Part shown: positions 43,143-47,420 of the stretch, piece after piece | How positions within the stretch are numbered: position 1 is the stretch's first letter | Layout: each line of letters opens with the position of its first letter | Source of the DNA: DAOTWA01 sp034435955 | GTDB lineage: Bacteria > Chloroflexota > Anaerolineae > Anaerolineales > Anaerolineaceae | Length of the DNA: 47,420 nucleotides | Direction: 5' to 3' | NCBI GenBank assembly: GCA_034435955.1 | Contig: DAOTWA010000065.1 | Coordinates: 1-47,420 of the forward strand | Position numbers and translations under genes: made by a program | Notes under the pieces: model-generated | Told to the model about the DNA's origin: nothing | Database searches by the model: none | The model's input: the letters and a program-made list of their open reading frames with translations, nothing else

Positions 43143-43535
43143 TCAAGCGGTAAACATGCGGACGGCGAAGATGAAGCTTACCAGAATGGCCACGATCATC
43201 AGAGCGATGAAAAGGGCTTTTTGAAATGCATTCGCGACACCGAGACTGTTAAGAGCGATGCGAATGCCATTCAACCCATGGATGAACCCGGCAGAAACGA
43301 CCAACACCTCTCCGGCTGTGAAAAGCGGTTGCTTCATCATGGCGATAAAATGGTCATAGGCCTGCGGCCCTTGTGAAAGCTGGGAAAGAACACCTAAATG
43401 CAAGAATAGATAAAAAGTCAATCCGAGGGCAGTGATGCGGTTAAGCGCAAAGGCCCAGTAACCCACATCGCGCCGGTGCGCATCGAACCAGGTCAACCAA
43501 TTTGACGCCGAAGGTTTGTTCGTTGCTTCATCCAT
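43143..43535 (-). CDS. SdhC-like cytochrome b anchor subunit
   Basis: 130 residues, three TM helices. RITALGLTFYLFLHLGVLSQL (helix 1, His46) and GFIHGLNGIRIALNSLG (helix 2, His86) are the typical SdhC heme and quinone-site stretches. With two His in each anchor subunit, a two-heme, two-subunit membrane domain is likely. It begins 12 bases after the Fe-S subunit stop. Confidence 0.9.
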   Translation of the reverse strand: MDEATNKPSASNWLTWFDAHRRDVGYWAFALNRITALGLTFYLFLHLGVLSQLSQGPQAYDHFIAMMKQPLFTAGEVLVVSAGFIHGLNGIRIALNSLGVANAFQKALFIALMIVAILVSFIFAVRMFTA

Positions 43536-43547
43536 AATTGATGCTCC

Positions 43548-44273
43548 TCAGAGACGGCGGAAGATTCCAAGGATGCGGCTGCTGATGAGTCGTTTGCGCA
43601 AATCCATGATTCGCCATCCTGGATTAACATTCGATGGGCACACACTGGTGCACTCGAAAGCGCTGTGACAACGCCATACCCCGTCGGCATGATCAACCAG
43701 GCTGGCAGCCTGTGGGTCGGCGATGCTGTGTTGATGGGCGCCGGCCAATGCCGCTGGACCCAGATAACTGGATGTGGTTGCAGAGATTGGGCAGGCGCTC
43801 ATGCACAGGCCGCATTCAATGCAATCGGCCAGACGAAGATGGCCAGATTTCTGTTCCTTGCCATAGAGAAGACCATCTGGAATCCCTTCTTCTTCGATTG
43901 GGAGCACCGAACGTTGGCCAACCATCTCCATGCGTTGGTAAAGCAGGCTCATGTCCACGGATAAATCGCTGATGACGGGGAAATTCTTCAGCGGCTCTAC
44001 GCGGATGACGCCGCCATCTCTAGTCACTTTGTGAATCGGCGTGATGCAGGTTAATTTTTCCAAGCCGTTCACGCGCATTCCACAGGCGCCACACGTCGAA
44101 TGATGGCAAGCATGGCTGAAAACAAGCGAGCGGTCGTGAAATGCCCAGATGCGCTCGATTCCATCCAGAACATACTCGTCTGGGGAAACATCCAGTTTGA
44201 AACGATCGAAATGGGGAGGATGACTGCCCTTCTTGCGAAACACTTCGTAGGTAATGGTCCATCTTTGGGCCAT
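43548..44273 (-). CDS. SdhB/FrdB-like iron-sulfur subunit
   Basis: 241 residues. The [2Fe-2S] ligands are C56, C61, C64 and C76 (CHHSTCGACG); CIECGLCMSACP (C151-C161) and CHSAFECTSVCP (C202-C212) supply the [4Fe-4S] and [3Fe-4S] clusters. This is the full three-cluster set of succinate dehydrogenase/fumarate reductase B subunits, which take electrons from a flavoprotein. The ATG at 44273 has AGGAG upstream; a longer frame from 44474 runs into glpA. The flavoprotein gene 8 bases upstream is glpA, not sdhA. Confidence 0.93.
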   Translation of the reverse strand: MAQRWTITYEVFRKKGSHPPHFDRFKLDVSPDEYVLDGIERIWAFHDRSLVFSHACHHSTCGACGMRVNGLEKLTCITPIHKVTRDGGVIRVEPLKNFPVISDLSVDMSLLYQRMEMVGQRSVLPIEEEGIPDGLLYGKEQKSGHLRLADCIECGLCMSACPISATTSSYLGPAALAGAHQHSIADPQAASLVDHADGVWRCHSAFECTSVCPSNVNPGWRIMDLRKRLISSRILGIFRRL

Positions 44274-44281
44274 ACAGACTC

Positions 44282-45481
44282 CTAATTGGGCAAAATGTAA
44301 AACTGGCGATAGGAGAGCAACGGCACGTCCCTGGTGAGGCAAGGGGCGGTGATCCCCAGCTTCTGGCAGACGATGTCGGCGGTTTTTTCTGCCATCGCGC
44401 GCATGGTGGTGGCTTTCCCTCCGGTGATGGTCACCAGACCCTCGATACCTTGCGTCTCTTTGTGGTCGAAACACTTGAAAGTGCGCGCCAGGCTTCTCCC
44501 GGAAGAACCTTTTCCCACCAGGGGACGGGTAGCCATATAAGCACCGCGTATATTGGCGGTTTTAAGTGCTGGGATGAGTTCCGCGCCACGTTCCAACATC
44601 TGTCGAACCTGATCTTCGATCACCGGCACATAATCGAGGTCCTCGATTTGGAAAGAAGTCGTGCCGACCACAACCATCATGCGTTGAGGCAGGACGATAT
44701 CTCCGTCTCCAGGGACGTTCAAGCGGTTGATGACCCTGTTAGTCAGTCGTTGATCGAAGGCCACCATGACCCCCGGCGTAGGGGTAATAGGCAGGCCTTC
44801 ATAACCGGCCATGGCGGCAATTTGCCCGGCCCAGGCGCCGGTCGCGTTGACGACCATATCGGCGTGGATTTCCCCATGAGCATCCTGGGCGCGATCCCAC
44901 ACTTTCACACCGGTTACATTGCCCTGGCCATCCGTAATAAACCCTTCCACTTCGGTAAACAGGCGGAAATGCGCTCCATTGGACTTAGCGGTAGCAGCAA
45001 AGGATAGCGCCAACCTCAAAGGATCAAAGGTCGCGTCTGGTACGGTAAAGGCCGCCAATAGTTTGGGGTTCAGGTTCGGCTCGAGGCGCAAGGCTTCCTG
45101 AGGTGAAATTTGCTCGATAGGGATGTGACAGGCCTGTGATCCTTCGATGAACCGCTCTCCATATTCGAGGTCGCTATCGTCAAGAGCAATGAAGAGGCCG
45201 CCGTTCGGTTCGATCACCTGAGGGACGATTCTTCTCAGTATCAGGTTTTCGTCGATGCATTCGATCGCCGATTCCTGATCGTTGACGGCATAACGCCCGC
45301 CACTATGCAACAATCCGTGTGTGCGCCCCGATGTGCCGTTGGCAATGGGTCCGCGGTCAACGACGGTCACAGCGCATCCGCGTAAAGCGAGGTCATGGGC
45401 GGTGGCCACGCCGGTAAAACCGGCTCCAATGATCACGACGTGGGGCTTTTCAGCAGTCAAATTGGACCCCTCCATTTTCAT
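44282..45481 (-). CDS. glpA: Glycerol-3-phosphate dehydrogenase flavoprotein, GlpA core
   Basis: 399 residues. It begins with the FAD motif VVIIGAGFTGVATAHDLALRG, and GRTHGLLHSGGRYAVNDQESAIEC, NATGAWAGQIAAMAGY, MMVVVGTTSFQIEDLDY, GAYMATRPLVG and GLVTITGGKATTMRAMAEK match GlpA of GlpABC. It oxidises glycerol-3-phosphate to dihydroxyacetone phosphate. The C-terminal BFD-like [2Fe-2S] domain of E. coli GlpA is missing, and no glpB or glpC is present. The next three genes are SdhB-, SdhC- and SdhD-like, which suggests a different electron route to quinone. Confidence 0.92.
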   Translation of the reverse strand: MKMEGSNLTAEKPHVVIIGAGFTGVATAHDLALRGCAVTVVDRGPIANGTSGRTHGLLHSGGRYAVNDQESAIECIDENLILRRIVPQVIEPNGGLFIALDDSDLEYGERFIEGSQACHIPIEQISPQEALRLEPNLNPKLLAAFTVPDATFDPLRLALSFAATAKSNGAHFRLFTEVEGFITDGQGNVTGVKVWDRAQDAHGEIHADMVVNATGAWAGQIAAMAGYEGLPITPTPGVMVAFDQRLTNRVINRLNVPGDGDIVLPQRMMVVVGTTSFQIEDLDYVPVIEDQVRQMLERGAELIPALKTANIRGAYMATRPLVGKGSSGRSLARTFKCFDHKETQGIEGLVTITGGKATTMRAMAEKTADIVCQKLGITAPCLTRDVPLLSYRQFYILPN

Positions 45482-45534
45482 ATAAGAGCAAACCGGCCCT
45501 GGGCTGTTCTCGTCTCATTTCAAACATTTGAATA

Positions 45535-45804
45535 TTATTTTCGAAGGCGGGTCTGTAGATAATAGGTCATTAAAAATATCAGCCAGATGCCAGCGGCAAA
45601 ACCAATGCTCAACAATATCCCGGTCAACCAGCCCTTTTGAGGAACAGCCGTGTAGGCGACCAGAATTGCCATCCCCAGGCTGACCAGGGTGATCAACCTG
45701 AGGGCGGCGCGCATAGCGATCCAAGGTTTGTGTTTGTCATCCTTGGATGGAGGCGCCGGGCCAATCTTTTTTACAGTGCGTTTTGTTTCCGTTCGATTGG
45801 GCAT
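45535..45804 (-). CDS. Small two-TM membrane protein
   Basis: 89 residues: a basic N-terminus (MPNRTETKRTVKKIGPAPPSK), two TM helices (about 35-52 and 60-80) and a basic end. The family is not recognised. It lies between glpK and glpA on the same strand and may be part of the glycerol-3-phosphate system, for example a membrane factor for the quinone-linked complex, but nothing in the sequence proves it. Confidence 0.6.
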   Translation of the reverse strand: MPNRTETKRTVKKIGPAPPSKDDKHKPWIAMRAALRLITLVSLGMAILVAYTAVPQKGWLTGILLSIGFAAGIWLIFLMTYYLQTRLRK

Positions 45805-45850
45805 ATTCTTTATCTCTACGAAATTAAATTCTGCGCCACTCTGATTGTAC

Positions 45851-45890
45851 GGCCATACGGCGCATTCTGAAGGTAACGCGCCGTATGGCC
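45851..45890. repeat. Perfect 13-bp inverted repeat after glpK
   Basis: GGCCATACGGCGC (45851-45863) and GCGCCGTATGGCC (45878-45890) are exact complements around a 14-base loop. No T-run follows on either strand, so it may be a processing or attenuation hairpin between glpK and the downstream genes rather than a full terminator. Confidence 0.75.
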
Positions 45891-45939
45891 AATCTAGTTT
45901 GAAAGAAACGTCTTGCGGGTATCGCGTTATCGACCTAAA

Positions 45940-47420
45940 TTACGCGATCCAATCGAATGTACGAGTAACGGCCTTCTTCCAGCCGCTGTACAACCGCTCA
46001 CGCTCAGCAGCGTCCATCTTAGGCTGCCAGACTTTATCCTGGCCCCAGTTAGCACGCAAGTCGTCCACCTTCTCCCAGAAGCCTACCGCCAGGCCGGCAG
46101 CGTAGGCTGCGCCAAGCGAGGTGGTCTCTGCGACAGTGGGACGGATGACCGGCACGCCGAGGATGTCTGCCTGGAACTGCATGAGCAACTCATTGAAGAC
46201 CATGCCGCCATCCACCTTGAGAGCGGTGAGGTTGACGCCAGAGTCTTTGTTCATGGCATCCAGCACCTCGCGCACCTGATAGGCGGTGGCCTCCAGAGCG
46301 GCGCGGGCGATATGGCCGCGATTAACATAGCGGGTCATCCCCACGATGACGCCGCGGGCATCGCTGCGCCAGTAAGGGGCAAACAAGCCTGAGAACGCTG
46401 GCACAAAGTAGATGCCCCCATTATCCTCAACGGTTTTAGCCAGATCTTCGATCTCGGAGGATTTGCTAATGAGCCCGAGATTGTCGCGTAGCCATTGTAC
46501 CAATGCGCCGGTGATGGCGATGGAACCCTCCAGGGCATACACGGCTGGATGTGAGCCGATCTTGTACCCGAGTGTGGTCAGCAGACCGTTCTTCGATTGG
46601 ACTGCGCGCGTGCCGGTGTTGAGCAGCATGAAGCAGCCGGTGCCGTAGGTATTCTTTGCCTCACCGGGGTCAAAGCACACCTGGCCGAACAGGGCTGCCT
46701 GCTGGTCTCCCAGATCACCAGCCACTGGGATGCCCTCCAATTCGCCATTTCTGACCGGCCCATACACCTCGGAGGAAGCCTTGATGGCCGGCAGCATGGC
46801 GCGCGGCACACGCATAATTCCCAGGATCTCCTCATCCCAATCCAGGGTGTTGAGATTCATCAACATGGTGCGCGAGGCGTTGCTGACATCGGTCACGTGG
46901 ACGCCGCCTTTCGGTCCACCGGTCAGGTTCCAAATCACCCAGGTATCGATGTTGCCAAAAAGCAGCTCGCCTTTTTCGGCCCGTTCCCGCGCTCCTGGGA
47001 CGTTATCGAGGATCCAGCGTATCTTTGGTCCCGAGAAGTACGTTGCGAGGGGAAGACCGACCTTGGGGCGGAAGCGATCCTGGCCGCCATCCTTCGAAAG
47101 CTCATCGCAAATTTTGTCCGTACGCGTATCCTGCCAAACAATGGCATTGTAGATGGGTTTGCCGGTGGCTTTTTCCCACACGACGGTCGTCTCGCGCTGA
47201 TTCGTGACGCCGATTGCGGCGATGTCTTTCGGGTTTACGCCGCTTTTTTGCAGACCTCCCTTAACCACCTCCTGGGTGCGCTGCCAGATTTCCATTGGAT
47301 CGTGTTCAACCCAGCCGGGCTGAGGATAGATCTGTTCATGCTCTTTTTGCTCGACGGCGACGACCTTTCCGCTATGGTCGAAGACCATGAAGCGGGTGCT
47401 GGTCGTACCTTGATCAATTG
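45940..47420 (-). CDS. glpK: Glycerol kinase, N-terminus off the window
   Basis: 493 residues are visible. The frame continues into the right edge, where IDQGTTSTRFMVFDHSG is the N-terminal ATP-site motif of GlpK; only about 7-10 residues are missing. It phosphorylates glycerol to glycerol-3-phosphate. Typical stretches are GWVEHDPMEIW, NQRETTVVWEKATGKPIYNAIVWQD, GDLGDQQAALFGQ and LKVDGGMVFNELLMQFQADILGVPVIRP. It is upstream of glpA in the same direction and feeds it substrate. Confidence 0.95.
   Translation of the reverse strand, partial: IDQGTTSTRFMVFDHSGKVVAVEQKEHEQIYPQPGWVEHDPMEIWQRTQEVVKGGLQKSGVNPKDIAAIGVTNQRETTVVWEKATGKPIYNAIVWQDTRTDKICDELSKDGGQDRFRPKVGLPLATYFSGPKIRWILDNVPGARERAEKGELLFGNIDTWVIWNLTGGPKGGVHVTDVSNASRTMLMNLNTLDWDEEILGIMRVPRAMLPAIKASSEVYGPVRNGELEGIPVAGDLGDQQAALFGQVCFDPGEAKNTYGTGCFMLLNTGTRAVQSKNGLLTTLGYKIGSHPAVYALEGSIAITGALVQWLRDNLGLISKSSEIEDLAKTVEDNGGIYFVPAFSGLFAPYWRSDARGVIVGMTRYVNRGHIARAALEATAYQVREVLDAMNKDSGVNLTALKVDGGMVFNELLMQFQADILGVPVIRPTVAETTSLGAAYAAGLAVGFWEKVDDLRANWGQDKVWQPKMDAAERERLYSGWKKAVTRTFDWIA

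Noticed and set aside
44274..44474. 67-residue N-terminal extension of the SdhB-like protein
   Set aside because: It is Arg/His-rich out-of-frame glpA sequence; the ATG at 44273 has AGGAG upstream and starts the conserved SdhB fold.

Overview
The window reads as a chromosomal segment of a moderately GC-rich, probably monoderm bacterium. It best fits Chloroflexota (Anaerolineae-like). Supporting features are a Tad/Flp pilus locus with no secretin gene in the visible cluster, a type 2 isopentenyl-diphosphate isomerase beside a prenyl synthase, a gamma-alpha fused 2-oxoacid:ferredoxin oxidoreductase, a nuoB-nuoCD-nuoI cluster, a RicT/PSP1 protein, and an SPFH protein with an excisionase-like tail. 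The taxon is an inference; there is no rRNA in the window. Genes are dense, mostly in short co-directional operons, and there is no insertion sequence, phage block or CRISPR array.

Left part (1-15.2 kb): an incomplete secreted tandem-repeat protein with a foldable 5' leader, an unknown P-loop-like protein, and a SufR-like Fe-S regulator divergent from nuoB-nuoCD-nuoI. These are followed by a small double-CxxC protein, an Mrp-type ATPase, RicT, a LmbE deacetylase, an M20 amidohydrolase and a BtuF-like receptor. A FadR-type GntR gene with its own palindromic operator precedes korA-korB, which end at a bidirectional terminator.

Middle (15.2-29.2 kb): a minus-strand run argF-rocD-pyk-acyltransferase-GPH transporter, tRNA-Gly(CCC) followed by a DUF1232 gene, fni with a geranylgeranyl-type synthase, a lone acyl carrier protein, sucC-sucD, and an unknown protein plus an SPFH/HTH fusion.

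Right part (29.2-47.4 kb): a Tad pilus operon (a 48-residue Flp pilin, cpaB, a REC-ATPase CpaE, cpaF, tadB, tadC) runs into comF and hpf. folE follows. On the minus strand lies a DinB-TPR gene, tlpA, a divergent lgt-like gene, a pteridine-reductase-like SDR, folB and folK.

The most unusual unit is at the right edge: glpK (incomplete), a two-TM protein, glpA, then sdhB-, sdhC- and sdhD-like genes and a DhaM phosphocarrier, all on the minus strand, ending in a strong terminator. No SdhA flavoprotein is present. GlpA sits where SdhA normally would, which suggests a glycerol-3-phosphate:quinone oxidoreductase built from a GlpA catalytic subunit and a succinate-dehydrogenase-type Fe-S subunit and diheme anchor. 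Electrons from glycerol would pass GlpK, then GlpA, SdhB-like clusters, hemes and quinone. This is a prediction from gene order and motifs, not a demonstrated complex.
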